Below are positions 8,982-17,665 of a stretch of 64,000 bases of DNA, piece by piece. The first letter of the stretch is position 1; each line of letters opens with the position of its first letter. Made by a program: the position numbers and the translations under genes. The stretch is taken from positions 1 through 64,000 of the forward strand of contig JANNBB010000029.1 of NCBI GenBank assembly GCA_031385005.1, in the 5' to 3' direction. Below the pieces are notes generated by a model. That model saw only the letters and a list, made by a program, of their open reading frames with translations. It made no database searches and was not told the DNA's origin. Origin of the DNA: JADKIH01 sp031385005 (GTDB taxonomy: Bacteria > Bacteroidota > Bacteroidia > AKYH767-A > 2013-40CM-41-45).

Positions 8982-9907
8982 TATTTATCAAAGATTACAA
9001 GTGACGAATCAGCCAAAGCAAAAGCTCCCTGAAAAATAATTTTGTCGGCAATGGAAATTTTATCTGATATAATTTCAGTTATTGAATCGTTTTGCAAGCC
9101 TGTTTGCACTTTAATCTTTATTGCTAAAGAATCATTCACGATTTTCATTACCCAAAATTCTTTTTGCATTTCATCCGTTTGAACGGATGCGGTTGGCACA
9201 CACAACAAATTGATTTTTTTCCTGTGTGGAATACGAATGGTAACATTCAAATTTTCGGGTAGTGATTCGTTTGGCAAGCGAATAAAAAATGTTTGTGATT
9301 GTGAAACAGCTTCTACGGTTGGCATTGCGCCTGTAATAGTTGTGTGTATTGTTTTGCCGTCAGGCAAAATAATTTCGCATGATTTACCGGCGCTTACATA
9401 TTGATTGTATTCATACGGGACATTTACCTGCACAATTAAAGAAGATGGTTCGCTGACATTTGCCAACACATCGCCTTCGCTTACATAATCGCCCTGCAAG
9501 ACACTGATAGTTATAATGATTCCAGAAGCATTTGCCAAAACGGAAAGCGGTTTTTGAAATTTATTTAAGGATGAATCAAGCGACGAAATATTTTTAAGTG
9601 CTCCCTGTTCTTTTGTTTCTATGGCGCAAAATATTTGCCCCGCTTTTATGAAATCGCCTTGCTTGAATTTTAGTGAAGTGATGTGGCCCGTGTTGGTGGA
9701 ACGGATATTGTCTTTCTTTTGCAATAGAGTAACGCCGTTTAGCTGAATGTATTCTGTTATGCTTTGAAAAGAAGGTTGCACCACACTTACCAATGTTTTT
9801 ACTTCTGCTGTTTCGGTCGCTGCTTCATTTGAATTATAGCAGCCACAAAAAAAGGTAAGTGATGAAAGCAGTAACATAAGGGAAATTAATTTATTTATTT
9901 GCATCAT
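8981..9907 (-). CDS. Efflux RND periplasmic adaptor (MFP), lipoprotein
   Basis: The 308-residue protein has a lipoprotein signal (lipobox FFCG-C near residue 23). Two lipoyl/biotinyl half-motifs are visible: VQPSFQSITEYIQLNGVTLL leading to GHITSLKFKQGDFIKAGQIF, and later ASGIIITISVLQGDYVSEGD. These are followed by a beta-barrel domain ending in a membrane-proximal region with LLCVPTASVQTDE. The two halves are joined by a very short linker (about 20 residues) instead of a long alpha-hairpin, so it is smaller than most adaptors. It bridges the RND pump (overlapping 1 base downstream) and the TolC-like channel (6 bp upstream). Confidence 0.85.
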   Translation of the reverse strand: MMQINKLISLMLLLSSLTFFCGCYNSNEAATETAEVKTLVSVVQPSFQSITEYIQLNGVTLLQKKDNIRSTNTGHITSLKFKQGDFIKAGQIFCAIETKEQGALKNISSLDSSLNKFQKPLSVLANASGIIITISVLQGDYVSEGDVLANVSEPSSLIVQVNVPYEYNQYVSAGKSCEIILPDGKTIHTTITGAMPTVEAVSQSQTFFIRLPNESLPENLNVTIRIPHRKKINLLCVPTASVQTDEMQKEFWVMKIVNDSLAIKIKVQTGLQNDSITEIISDKISIADKIIFQGAFALADSSLVIFDK

Positions 9908-9913
9908 AAGTAT

Positions 9914-11197
9914 TTACCAGTTTATGTAATTGTATTGATTGATAAGTAACCAAAGATTTGTTTGCGATAAAATCCTATTTTGATTGTTTGTGGCAAAATC
10001 CTTTAAAGCATTGAGGTAATCGGTAACAGAAATTTGCCCTGTAACGACTTTGTCTTTGAGAATAAGCAATAAAGTTTCCTGTGATGATAGTTGCGAATTG
10101 ATTAAAGTAACGGACTGCTGTGTTAAAGTTATTTGTTGCTGTAATGAGGCTAAATTATTTTCAACTATAATTGAATTTTGATTTTGATACAATTGCAAAT
10201 TGTCTAGGAGTAATTTGTTTTGTTGAACTACGGTTTTCTTTTGTCCCCCGTCATACAATGGAATTACCAAATGCAAACCTGCGCTTACGCCTATGTTGTG
10301 AGGAATGTTGGCTGCATCGATTGCGTTTATTCCTGTATTGCCAAAAGCAACAAGTTGCGGTTTATACTTTGTATTGAATACTTGTTGCTGTGAAATGATG
10401 TTTGTGCTGTCCAATTCAAATTTTAATTTGTAAGTAAATTGTGCTGATTGTTGTGTTTGTAGTATGGATGGCGTTTGCAGTTCAAACACTGTCGTATCGC
10501 TAATTCCACAAAAATTATTTAGTTGATTGAATGCTGCAGCTATGTATATTTTTAATTGTTCCACATCGTATTGCCGTTGTTTGAGTTCAATTTCTAAAAG
10601 CAAATAATCACTTTGTTGCATCAATGCCTTAAGCACTAATGCTTCAACAATTTGTTGGCGGTCTTGCACTAAAGCAATCAGTTTTTGCTGATAGCCTGCT
10701 TGTTGTTGCAGTTGGTAAACTGCAATGTATTGGTCAGAAACGCTTTTATCTAAGTCGTGCAACAATTGAGTGTTTTTGTTTTGCAAGAGTTGGTTTTGAA
10801 TGAAAATTTGCCTCTGATATGTTTTAATCACCCCCCCTGTGAACAATGGAAACGAAGCATTGAATTGTGTTGCATATAAACCACCATTGCTTAAACCAAC
10901 ATCATATCCATAAGCGTTCTTGTCAGGGGTTGTGGTAATGGCAATAAATTTTCCATTATTATTAAAGAAGGGAGCAAATAAATAATCGGTTGTAATGTTT
11001 ACTTGTGGCTTGCTGTATTGAGCAAGTGTTAAATTGTTTTGGAGATTATTAAAAAGTTGAATGTTACTGTTTTCTTTTAGTGTTGGGTTGTTTGCATGTG
11101 CCTGTGTTTGATAAAAAAGTAAATCGCGCTGCTGTGCGAAAGCGGAATGAATTAAAAAGATGGGGCAAAAAAATAGAGTGATTATTATAACGCGCAT
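9914..11197 (-). CDS. TolC-family outer membrane efflux protein
   Basis: The 427-residue protein has a signal peptide (1-21, ending SAFAQ) and long Gln/Asn-rich amphipathic helices in two similar halves (about 30-215 and 235-425), the layout of TolC/OEP channels. It is rich in Q and N (for example QYQLQQQAGYQQK-like stretches). It is the first gene of the efflux operon and would form the exit duct for the adaptor and RND pump encoded next. A strong hairpin at 11230-11258 separates it from the gene upstream, so it should have its own promoter in 11198-11229, although none is obvious there. Confidence 0.85.
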   Translation of the reverse strand: MRVIIITLFFCPIFLIHSAFAQQRDLLFYQTQAHANNPTLKENSNIQLFNNLQNNLTLAQYSKPQVNITTDYLFAPFFNNNGKFIAITTTPDKNAYGYDVGLSNGGLYATQFNASFPLFTGGVIKTYQRQIFIQNQLLQNKNTQLLHDLDKSVSDQYIAVYQLQQQAGYQQKLIALVQDRQQIVEALVLKALMQQSDYLLLEIELKQRQYDVEQLKIYIAAAFNQLNNFCGISDTTVFELQTPSILQTQQSAQFTYKLKFELDSTNIISQQQVFNTKYKPQLVAFGNTGINAIDAANIPHNIGVSAGLHLVIPLYDGGQKKTVVQQNKLLLDNLQLYQNQNSIIVENNLASLQQQITLTQQSVTLINSQLSSQETLLLILKDKVVTGQISVTDYLNALKDFATNNQNRILSQTNLWLLINQYNYINW

Positions 11198-11229
11198 CTT
11201 GGTTTAATTTTTCTATTTGACAAAGGTAA

Positions 11230-11258
11230 AAGTAAGCACCGTTAAACGGTGCTTACTT
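11230..11258. terminator. Perfect 14-bp inverted repeat, likely terminator
   Basis: The sequence AAGTAAGCACCGTT is followed after one base by its exact reverse complement (11230-11243 and 11245-11258). In RNA this makes a GC-containing stem of about 11 bp with a TTAAA-type loop, flanked by A/T runs on both sides. It sits between the stop of the PepSY-like gene (11286) and the start of the TolC gene (11197), both on the minus strand. It most likely ends the PepSY-like transcript. Confidence 0.75.
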
Positions 11259-11285
11259 ATTAAGAGATATTAAATGTTTGATGAA

Positions 11286-11708
11286 TTATTCAATTACGGT
11301 TGTTCCGTCTTCTTTAAAGGCAAGTGCTTTTTTCTTTGTTCCTGATTTAATATCAGCTTCGTAAATCCTTCCGTTCTTTGCGGTTTCTGTTTTGTCCGCT
11401 TCGGTAATTTTCCAATTGGGATATTGTTTTTGTATTGCATCAGAAACCGCTTTTGGTAATTGTGAGGCAGAAATTTCTTTTTCTGTTTCAACCCATGCAC
11501 CATCAGCGGTAAAGTTTGCAGAAACTTTACTTCCGTCTAAAGTGAATTCGGCTTCCCATTCTTTTTCATTTTCTTTTCCCCATGATACTTTAGTTGCTGT
11601 TGGGAATTTTTGAGAAAATGCTTTAGTAACTGCGGCAGGCGGTGTGCCTGCAAATGAGCAACTGTAAACGAATGCAATGCTCACAATGATTAAAATTATC
11701 CTTTTCAT
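11286..11708 (-). CDS. PepSY-like (BLIP-type) secreted protein
   Basis: The 140-residue protein has a signal peptide (1-20) and two repeats of about 55 residues. Each has the pattern PxAVxxAFxQKFPxAxxVxW then ExEWEAEFxLDG (residues 24-70), and in the second PKAVSDAIQKQYPNWKI then KNGRIYEADI (residues 83-135). This is the putative beta-lactamase-inhibitor-like/PepSY-like family common in Bacteroidota periplasm. Its role is unclear, possibly ligand or protease modulation. It is upstream of the efflux operon but separated from it by a terminator, so any link in function is only suggested by position. Confidence 0.8.
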   Translation of the reverse strand: MKRIILIIVSIAFVYSCSFAGTPPAAVTKAFSQKFPTATKVSWGKENEKEWEAEFTLDGSKVSANFTADGAWVETEKEISASQLPKAVSDAIQKQYPNWKITEADKTETAKNGRIYEADIKSGTKKKALAFKEDGTTVIE

Positions 11709-11734
11709 TTATATTTCTTTTTAAAATTGTTAAA

Positions 11735-12000
11735 CTAATGATTCTTTCCTCCGAACTTCCATTCAATTCCTGGTCGGAACATGGTGGCATTGTTGTCGTA
11801 ACTTATGCCTAAAGATCGGAGTAATTTTTTCTTCAAATAATAACCGTAGCCAAATGCACCGACTGATTCACCTCTTGAAATTCCAAACCAGTTCAGACTT
11901 CAAACTGTCCGGGATATAATGGTTTGGACTCTTCGGTTTCCAAAACCTGCGCAAATATTATGCTTGGCAGTTGTAAAGAATAAAAAATAAATAGTAGTTT
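11735..12000 (-). pseudogene. Internally deleted outer-membrane protein gene
   Basis: Two pieces of one gene can be read on the minus strand. The first (about 12000-11899) encodes a signal-peptide-like start, LLFIFYSLQLPSIIFAQ, followed by a short mature segment ending at a TGA. About 15 bp on and in another frame, a piece encodes GISRGESVGAFGYGYYLKKK and ends at a TAG (11735-11737) with FRPGIEWKFGGKNH, a typical C-terminal beta-strand of an outer membrane barrel. The whole middle is missing and the start codon is not intact. It appears to be the gene that once followed the 130-residue protein at 11999-12391, and is now a relic. Confidence 0.55.
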
Positions 12001-12391
12001 AACCTATCGGGGGACGGAAAACAGAGGAAAGAAAGTTTGAATAATAATTTGCCTCTTCGTAAACAGGAAGCGAAACCTGTATGATTGCAATATGACTTTC
12101 AGTTACTTTAAACTCATGAGTTAAAAAAAAACTCTGTGACTGCTGATGATGGAACTGAATGGGTGTGTGTGGTTTTTGTTCGTCTCCGTTTTCGTGCTCG
12201 TCAAAAAGACAATCAATATTTAGTAAATGATCGGTGATGAAATCAATTGGTGTCATGTCTTTATGCTCTGTTGCCTTGCAATGCTGATACATTGCAGGTA
12301 AATCATTCAAGGATGAAAAATCTCCCAGAGGCAAACACAAAGTTCCGAATGAATAGAATGCTAAAAGAAATATGTAGGTAACTTTTTTCAA
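11999..12391 (-). CDS. Hypothetical histidine-rich protein with signal/anchor
   Basis: I choose the TTG at 12389-12391 as start, giving 130 residues beginning (M)KKVTYIFLLAFYSFGTLCLP, a clear signal or anchor sequence. Upstream codons encode low-quality sequence, and no ATG exists until after residue 35 of the mature part. The mature protein is rich in His, Asp and Glu (QHCKATEHKD, FDEHENGDEQKPHTP, FHHQQS). This suggests metal contact, consistent with the nearby RND efflux operon, but that is inference only. The next gene downstream is a wreck (11735-12000). An alternative GTG start at 12610 would add about 73 poorly structured residues. Confidence 0.45.
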   Translation of the reverse strand: MKKVTYIFLLAFYSFGTLCLPLGDFSSLNDLPAMYQHCKATEHKDMTPIDFITDHLLNIDCLFDEHENGDEQKPHTPIQFHHQQSQSFFLTHEFKVTESHIAIIQVSLPVYEEANYYSNFLSSVFRPPIG

Positions 12392-12928
12392 AATCAAGTA
12401 GTTAACGGTAAAGGTATGGTTTTTTTTATCATGATAAATTAGTTTTCTATGAAGCAGATAGGGCGAGGTGGAAAACACGCTTTCGTTTTTTTCGGGTTGG
12501 TTTTGTGGGCTGAAAAATAATGAATGTGTGTTTTGTGCGTTGGCATATCCTTTTTGTGGGTGGTCTTTTTTAAATAAAAATTTTTTTCGTCGCTTTACAT
12601 TCACGCGCACTAACAGAATAAGTCTAAGCGATGTGGGAAATGAAAGTCGTAGTCCGCGCGAACAAAATTGCTTGCCATGGAAGGATAGATGTTACTCGCG
12701 CTTAGTATCTACTCCTAGCGGTGTCGTTTTAAGCAGCGAAGAGCAAAATTACAAGTACGGAATATGTTAAAGTTAATTTTTTCATTGTCATCACCAATTG
12801 GGTTTATTACTCTGTTTCTCGAATCTATTTCTCCGGCAGGTTGCCCGCAATTTGTAAAAAATTACCGCTATCAAAAAAACTTTTAATTACCCAATTTAAA
12901 TTATTCTTTTAATTTTGTTTCGAGCGTT
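12392..12928. other. Intergenic region with a GC-rich core and small gene relic
   Basis: About 12600-12745 is clearly richer in G and C than its AT-rich surroundings and contains several CG steps (CGCGCGAAC, ACTCGCGCTTAG). On the minus strand from 12785 an ATG opens an 18-codon frame, MKKLTLTYSVLVILLFAA, ending in TAA at 12729-12731. This is a textbook signal-peptide start with nothing after it. In another frame the same DNA reads LLKTTPLGVDTKRE before a stop. I read this as the 5' remnant of an exported-protein gene, broken by frameshift, within sequence of foreign composition. No RNA gene was recognised. Confidence 0.35.
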
Positions 12929-13957
12929 TTAAAATCCTATACCTATTGATAAGAAGGGGTGAATGCTGTGATCGTATTTATAGTTTGAAAGTTCTGTTAT
13001 TAAAGCTCCACCTCTGACGAAAATTTGTCCTTGATAAGATTGAAAACGATATGCAAGGATTCCCAAAAGTGATGGATTTGAATTATTAAAAACAACCCTT
13101 GTCATTTGTGCAATTTCCAGACGGTGTTGTTGCTTTCCAATAACACATCCTAACGAAACCGGAATAATATACTCTTTCGAATATTTCATTTCGCCTAACC
13201 CGATACTGGTTGATAGGTTAAGGCTTTTATTAAATTCCCATAGATGGTCGTAAAATATTACGCTCGTCATTTTTTTTGAAAATTGAAAATACGCCGCATT
13301 ATTGGACAACTTTGTATTGTTTGGAGAAAAGGAAAAACGAGGATTTAGTTTTGGTTGATCTGTGCTTTTTTTTGTCGAGTCGATGCCGGTTGATTCAACT
13401 AGTGAAGCAGAATCCGCCTTAGGTAATTCAACAGGTGAAAATACACTAGGTTGCCAGCCCTTATTTATAATATACTTGGGGTTATGAATAAGAAATGCGC
13501 TTGCCGCAAAAACAGTAATCGATCCACTTATTATTAAAGCTTTTTTAAACTCTTGCAAGTCTTCTTGATATTGTAGTTGTTGATTAGGGTCTTCGGAGGA
13601 CGGATAGGGGTGTAATGCCGCTATCAGAAATGTAATGTGAGCGCCCAATACCGCTACGGTTCCGCCTATTGTTTTTACTATAACCAGTCCGGGGGAAAGC
13701 TTTTCGCGTATAAATTGAATGGATTCTAGAGAAACCTTGTTGCGGCCAACCAAAATTGAACTGTCGTTTATTTCATTTAATCGACCCCCTATTCTGTAAT
13801 CAATCCCGCTCACCCAAATTTTAATTCGGTCCCCAATTTCAAAAGTTGCGGTATCAGCTTTCGCACTGTTTATTAATAACAGCTTTTTGTTTTGAGAAAA
13901 AGCGTTATAATTTCCTGTATTAATAAAGATAAAAAGACAGATAAAAATTATTTTCAT
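12929..13957 (-). CDS. Hypothetical envelope protein
   Basis: The 342-residue protein has a signal peptide (1-21, ending AFSQ). Residues 35-95 form strands reminiscent of a small beta domain (FEIGDRIKIWVSG, DSSILVGRNKVSLESIQFI). Two hydrophobic helices follow (about 95-115 and 140-158), then a low-complexity linker (170-205). The C-terminal third is of alternating strands ending SIHPFLSIGIGF, with a terminal aromatic as in outer-membrane beta-barrels. Proteins of this layout occur in Bacteroidota but have no known function. It appears to be a single-gene unit, read away from the RMD1 gene at 14153. Confidence 0.6.
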   Translation of the reverse strand: MKIIFICLFIFINTGNYNAFSQNKKLLLINSAKADTATFEIGDRIKIWVSGIDYRIGGRLNEINDSSILVGRNKVSLESIQFIREKLSPGLVIVKTIGGTVAVLGAHITFLIAALHPYPSSEDPNQQLQYQEDLQEFKKALIISGSITVFAASAFLIHNPKYIINKGWQPSVFSPVELPKADSASLVESTGIDSTKKSTDQPKLNPRFSFSPNNTKLSNNAAYFQFSKKMTSVIFYDHLWEFNKSLNLSTSIGLGEMKYSKEYIIPVSLGCVIGKQQHRLEIAQMTRVVFNNSNPSLLGILAYRFQSYQGQIFVRGGALITELSNYKYDHSIHPFLSIGIGF

Positions 13958-14152
13958 GTTTTAATTCTATCGTTGATGCTGATTGAAGTGGGAATTTCGG
14001 GCCTGCATAAATCAGATTCGGGAACTTCTAAGTGAAATTACGTTAGTTACGTTTAAGATACAAGTTACTTTTTTATCGCCTTCATTTCCCTCTTCCGTCA
14101 TTTGTCTTACCTTTGTGAAATACAACATTCTTCATCCTAATTTTTATTTTAT

Positions 14153-14929
14153 ATGTACCGAGTTATTTCATTTCAGATTTCAGATAGCGTTGATATCAAA
14201 CAATTCAAATCAATTTTTACCGCTCAGCCGGTTTATTCTGATTCCGACGAATTGTTTTATCAAATCCAACCCGATCAGTTTATTTATGTTTTTAAATACG
14301 GCGTCGTTTGTTTTCTGAATCACGACGATATTAAAATCGCCGAATTCATTAAACTGATTTCTCCTTTTTGCAAAAATTTTTTCGAATACAAATTGCGCGA
14401 AGAGTATCTCATCGAGGTTAATTCCAAAGAAAATAAAATCGGCAACAATAAAATTGAAATCGTGAAGTCCGATCATGAAACATTTCGTGTGATCATGCTC
14501 AATGTTTCACAATCTGTCGCTCTCGATTATTACTCCGATCAAACTAAATTATTGCTCGAAGAAACAAATCAGTATACATTCAATCTCGAAAAAACAGGAA
14601 AACTTAACATCTCCGACAACCGACTTAAAAGATTCATCGGAAAAACACTCAACCTGATGAATCGCATCACGGAGAATCTATACATCTTCGATTCCGCCAC
14701 CAGCACCTGGGAAGACGAAACACTTGATAAAATTGATATCGAACTCAAAAAAACTTTCGACCTCCAGAGCCGATACAGAAGTACTCACGAAGAACTTTCT
14801 ATCATCAAAGAAAATCTAAATCTCTTCAAAGACATCATGCATCACCGCAAAAGCAGCCTACTCGAGTGGATCATCATCGTGCTGATTTTAGTTGAAGTGA
14901 TAAACCTGATTTTAAGCAAAATATTTTAG
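14153..14929 (+). CDS. RMD1/DUF155-family protein
   Basis: The 258-residue protein resembles the RMD1/RMND1/Sif2 (DUF155) family. It shows an N-terminal alpha/beta region (1-80), conserved FVIMLNVSQSVALDYY-like and LNISDNRLKRFIGKTLNLMN segments, a C-terminal coiled coil (about 200-230, YRSTHEELSIIKENLNLFKD) and a final membrane helix (239-256, LEWIIIVLILVEVINLIL). Family members are tail-anchored. In eukaryotes they act in mitochondrial translation; the bacterial role is not known. A TACCTTTG box at 14108-14115 could be its -7 promoter element, although no good -33 TTG precedes it. It converges on the cytochrome c gene with two bases between stops. Confidence 0.75.
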   Translation: MYRVISFQISDSVDIKQFKSIFTAQPVYSDSDELFYQIQPDQFIYVFKYGVVCFLNHDDIKIAEFIKLISPFCKNFFEYKLREEYLIEVNSKENKIGNNKIEIVKSDHETFRVIMLNVSQSVALDYYSDQTKLLLEETNQYTFNLEKTGKLNISDNRLKRFIGKTLNLMNRITENLYIFDSATSTWEDETLDKIDIELKKTFDLQSRYRSTHEELSIIKENLNLFKDIMHHRKSSLLEWIIIVLILVEVINLILSKIF

Positions 14930-14931
14930 GA

Positions 14932-15918
14932 CTATCGACTCGTAAATTTTTCAATTTTATTTTTTACCGGCTGCAATGTGCGCAGATAATCATACATAGC
15001 AGCAAGGTCTTCGTCGGGCAGCGCCTGAAACTGTATCCAAGGCATTACCGTTTGGTTTTCTCCTTGTCCTACAGATTTATTTCTTGCTGCTTCTTGTCTG
15101 TAAAAACGAAACTTGTCCAGAAACGCTTCCTTCGTTAACAAACCTATTCCTGTTTCGTTGTCCGGTGTAATGTTTGCCGAGGTTACGCAATTTCCTCCGG
15201 GTATACAAAAACGAAATCCTCCTGCAAATTCTTTTCCCGGCTCTATCTGACCTTTCTCCAACTTCGAATGACAATCCATGCAGGCCGCTGCATTCACCAG
15301 GTATTTTCCATAAGCAATGCTGTCTGACTTATCCGGCATCATCGGAAATTTTTCAGGCGCATTCATCGGAATTGTACTCACAATTAAATTCATTGGGAAA
15401 TTCAAACTCCTCTCGGGAACCTTATTTTCTATCGGCTTTAGTGAGCGTATAAATGCAATTACCGAATAAAGATCTTCCTCACATAATTTACTATAACTCA
15501 TAAAGGGCATCAAAGGAAATTGTGCTTGCCCGTCTTTGTTTACTCCTGTCGTAATCATCCGCAACAGCTCGCCATCTGTCCAGTCGCCAATACCCGCCGG
15601 CGTAATGTTCTTTGCATAAATAACTCCCGGTATGTTTGCCATGCTTTCATTAAATATCATTCCCCCTTTTCCTTCCGTTCCCTCAATTAACGGTCCGCTA
15701 TATTTTGTCCAATCTCTATCAGAATGGCAATCTATACATCCCAATAAATCATGTGCCAGATAGCGCCCTCGCTCAAGACGCTCCGGTGTAATCTCTACCT
15801 TAATATCTTTCGCTTTATCAACGGCAGGGAACTTCGTCTTAAAATAAATCAACCCGCCGGACAATAATAGTACAATAACAAGAAGCAAAATTTTGAATAT
15901 CTTAATAAGTGTTTTCAT
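14932..15918 (-). CDS. Diheme cytochrome c
   Basis: The 328-residue protein has an N-terminal membrane anchor or signal (about 5-26). There are two heme c sites: C61-x-x-C64-H65 (LGCIDCHSD) and C212-x-x-C215-H216 (AACMDCHSK). Candidate axial methionines lie in PLMPFMSYSKL and TVMPWIQFQALPDEDLAAMY. The two halves (45-165 and 195-320) are related, as in the alcohol-dehydrogenase/gluconate-dehydrogenase cytochrome subunit group. It likely carries electrons in the periplasm to a terminal oxidase. No dehydrogenase partner is adjacent, so the donor is unknown. Confidence 0.85.
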   Translation of the reverse strand: MKTLIKIFKILLLVIVLLLSGGLIYFKTKFPAVDKAKDIKVEITPERLERGRYLAHDLLGCIDCHSDRDWTKYSGPLIEGTEGKGGMIFNESMANIPGVIYAKNITPAGIGDWTDGELLRMITTGVNKDGQAQFPLMPFMSYSKLCEEDLYSVIAFIRSLKPIENKVPERSLNFPMNLIVSTIPMNAPEKFPMMPDKSDSIAYGKYLVNAAACMDCHSKLEKGQIEPGKEFAGGFRFCIPGGNCVTSANITPDNETGIGLLTKEAFLDKFRFYRQEAARNKSVGQGENQTVMPWIQFQALPDEDLAAMYDYLRTLQPVKNKIEKFTSR

Positions 15919-16066
15919 GATAGTGTGTGTTTACTATCAAAATTATAAAAAAAATTAATTTATTCAATGTGTTAGCGATTAAATGAATTTTGTACCGCTG
16001 ATTTTATAAAAAAGAGCCATTCCTCATGGTCTTGCCGGAAAATTTTTTCTGTTTAGGTGGTTTTTC

Positions 16067-16567
16067 CTAATCCGACTTCAAATTTGCCGGAATAATTTGA
16101 GCTAATAATTTTGGTTTTTGGCTTAAAAAATCCGGCCAACTTTTCGCTTCTGACTCAAATAAGTTAACACAACATGTCGGTAAATCTACCAATGGAGCTC
16201 CGGTTAGATTCGCAACCACTTCACTTATCGTCGGATTGTGTCCGAATAAAAAAATGTTTTCATACGGTTCGACTATTTTTTTAATAACCCGAAACAAGTC
16301 TTCCGCTTTTGCTTCGTAAATCTCCGGAGCAAATAGTATTTCTTCTTTTTTATAACCCAACTCCGTAGCAAATATTAGTGCTGTACTTATTGCTCGAACA
16401 GCGGGGCTGCTCACAAATATTGTTTTATCAGAAAAATACTTTTTTAGAAACAGGCCCATTAAATGTGCATCTGTGTACCCTCTTTTGTTTAATGGTCTGT
16501 CTATGTCTGTCAGCCCTTCTATCGACCAATCTGACTTTGCATGTCTAATTAAAAATAATTTTTTCAT
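16067..16567 (-). CDS. sixA: SixA-type histidine phosphatase
   Basis: The 166-residue protein belongs to the histidine phosphatase (phosphoglycerate-mutase-like) superfamily. The catalytic LIRHAKSDW motif is at residues 6-14 (R8, H9 phospho-acceptor), a conserved arginine lies in VSSPAVRAIST, and the second catalytic histidine is in FLFGHNPTISE. Size and motifs match SixA, which removes phosphate from phosphohistidine proteins. The ATG lies one base after the stop of the YeiH-like gene (16569), so the two are probably translated from one message. No HPt protein is near, so the substrate is not known. Confidence 0.8.
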   Translation of the reverse strand: MKKLFLIRHAKSDWSIEGLTDIDRPLNKRGYTDAHLMGLFLKKYFSDKTIFVSSPAVRAISTALIFATELGYKKEEILFAPEIYEAKAEDLFRVIKKIVEPYENIFLFGHNPTISEVVANLTGAPLVDLPTCCVNLFESEAKSWPDFLSQKPKLLAQIIPANLKSD

Positions 16568-16568
16568 T

Positions 16569-17528
16569 TCAATTTAAATTGGGCATTCGAATAATTAATA
16601 TAAGCGAGCTTACCAGTAGTATAGCCCAGAGAATTGCACCCTGGAGAAGCGGACGGAAACCTACCAACCGAAGTTTTGCAGGCGATATTCCAAGGCCAAT
16701 CAGAAAAAGTGTTAAACTGAAACCGGTTTTGGATACTATCAAAATATGGTTTTTTATCTCCTCCGGAATGTTTGTATAAGTATTTATCAAAGATGTAAAA
16801 ATAAATAAAAGAATAAACCAGGGAAAAGATGACGCTCTGCTTTGTTTGTTGAAAATAACGGAAGTAATTAATGCCAATGGAACAATCCATAAGGCGCGCG
16901 CCAGCTTGATCGTCGTCGCAATCATCAACGCTTCATTGCCATAATTGGTCGCCGCTCCCACAACAGAACTCGTGTCGTGTATTGCAATTGCCGCCCATAA
17001 ACCAAATTGCACTTGTGTAAGCCCCAGCATTTCACCTATTGCAGGGAAAACAAATAATGCAATGGCATTTAAAATAAAAACGGTTCCGATTGAAACGGAA
17101 ACGTCGTTTTCATCAGCATCTACCACCTGACCAATAGCCGCTATGGCACTGCCTCCGCATATTGCTGTGCCCACGCTTATCAAATAAGAAATTAACCGAT
17201 CTACCTTTAAGAGACGTCCGATGATAAAACCCAAACCAATGGCCGTACCAATAGTCAATAACGTAAATACAAAACCCTTTTCTCCCACTTCAATCACTTG
17301 AATAAAATTCATTCCAAAACCAAGTCCTACAATTGAGACTTGCAGAAAAATACTTGTTAGTCGCTTCGACTGTTGTTGAATAGGGTTATTTAAGATGGTT
17401 GTCAAAGCAATGCCCAACAACAACGCCACCGTTGGCGGCCATTGAAATAAGATTATCAAAAGCACAAATGCAACAAAAAAAATTCCGCTCAGTCGATTTA
17501 TTCCCTTATTTGTAATGTCTTCTTTCAC
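16569..17528 (-). CDS. YeiH/UPF0324-family putative sulfate exporter
   Basis: The 319-residue protein has about ten membrane helices. Family landmarks are an early GLGFGMNFIQV segment, the GTAICGGSAIAAIGQVVDAD motif (about residues 116-137), WAAIAIHDTSSVVGAA, and the C-terminal GFSLTLFLIGLGISPAKLR. Members of Pfam Cons_hypoth698 are annotated as putative sulfate exporters, and a taurine/sulfonate link is known for some. The start is GTG at 17526-17528. It is followed after one base by sixA. It diverges from the MBL-rhodanese/thioredoxin pair, which also deals with sulfur; that shared context supports a sulfur role. Confidence 0.8.
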   Translation of the reverse strand: MKEDITNKGINRLSGIFFVAFVLLIILFQWPPTVALLLGIALTTILNNPIQQQSKRLTSIFLQVSIVGLGFGMNFIQVIEVGEKGFVFTLLTIGTAIGLGFIIGRLLKVDRLISYLISVGTAICGGSAIAAIGQVVDADENDVSVSIGTVFILNAIALFVFPAIGEMLGLTQVQFGLWAAIAIHDTSSVVGAATNYGNEALMIATTIKLARALWIVPLALITSVIFNKQSRASSFPWFILLFIFTSLINTYTNIPEEIKNHILIVSKTGFSLTLFLIGLGISPAKLRLVGFRPLLQGAILWAILLVSSLILIIRMPNLN

Positions 17529-17613
17529 TTCCGAAAGTTCGGTAAAAAAAGGATGTTATCCCCGTTTCAGAATCAGGAATTCTACACGGGTTATTTGCCA
17601 AAACAATCACTCG

Positions 17614-17645
17614 TTGGCGGCATCCCAAACGATTTTGTATCTTTG
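17614..17645 (+). promoter_or_regulatory. Bacteroidota-type promoter for the MBL-rhodanese operon
   Basis: TTG at 17614-17616 is followed after 21 bases by TATCTTTG at 17638-17645, fitting the TTG / TAnnTTTG pattern of the Bacteroidota primary sigma factor. The ATG of the downstream gene is at 17666, leaving a leader of only about 14 bases. Confidence 0.65.
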
Positions 17646-17665
17646 CAGATCACAACTCACACGCT

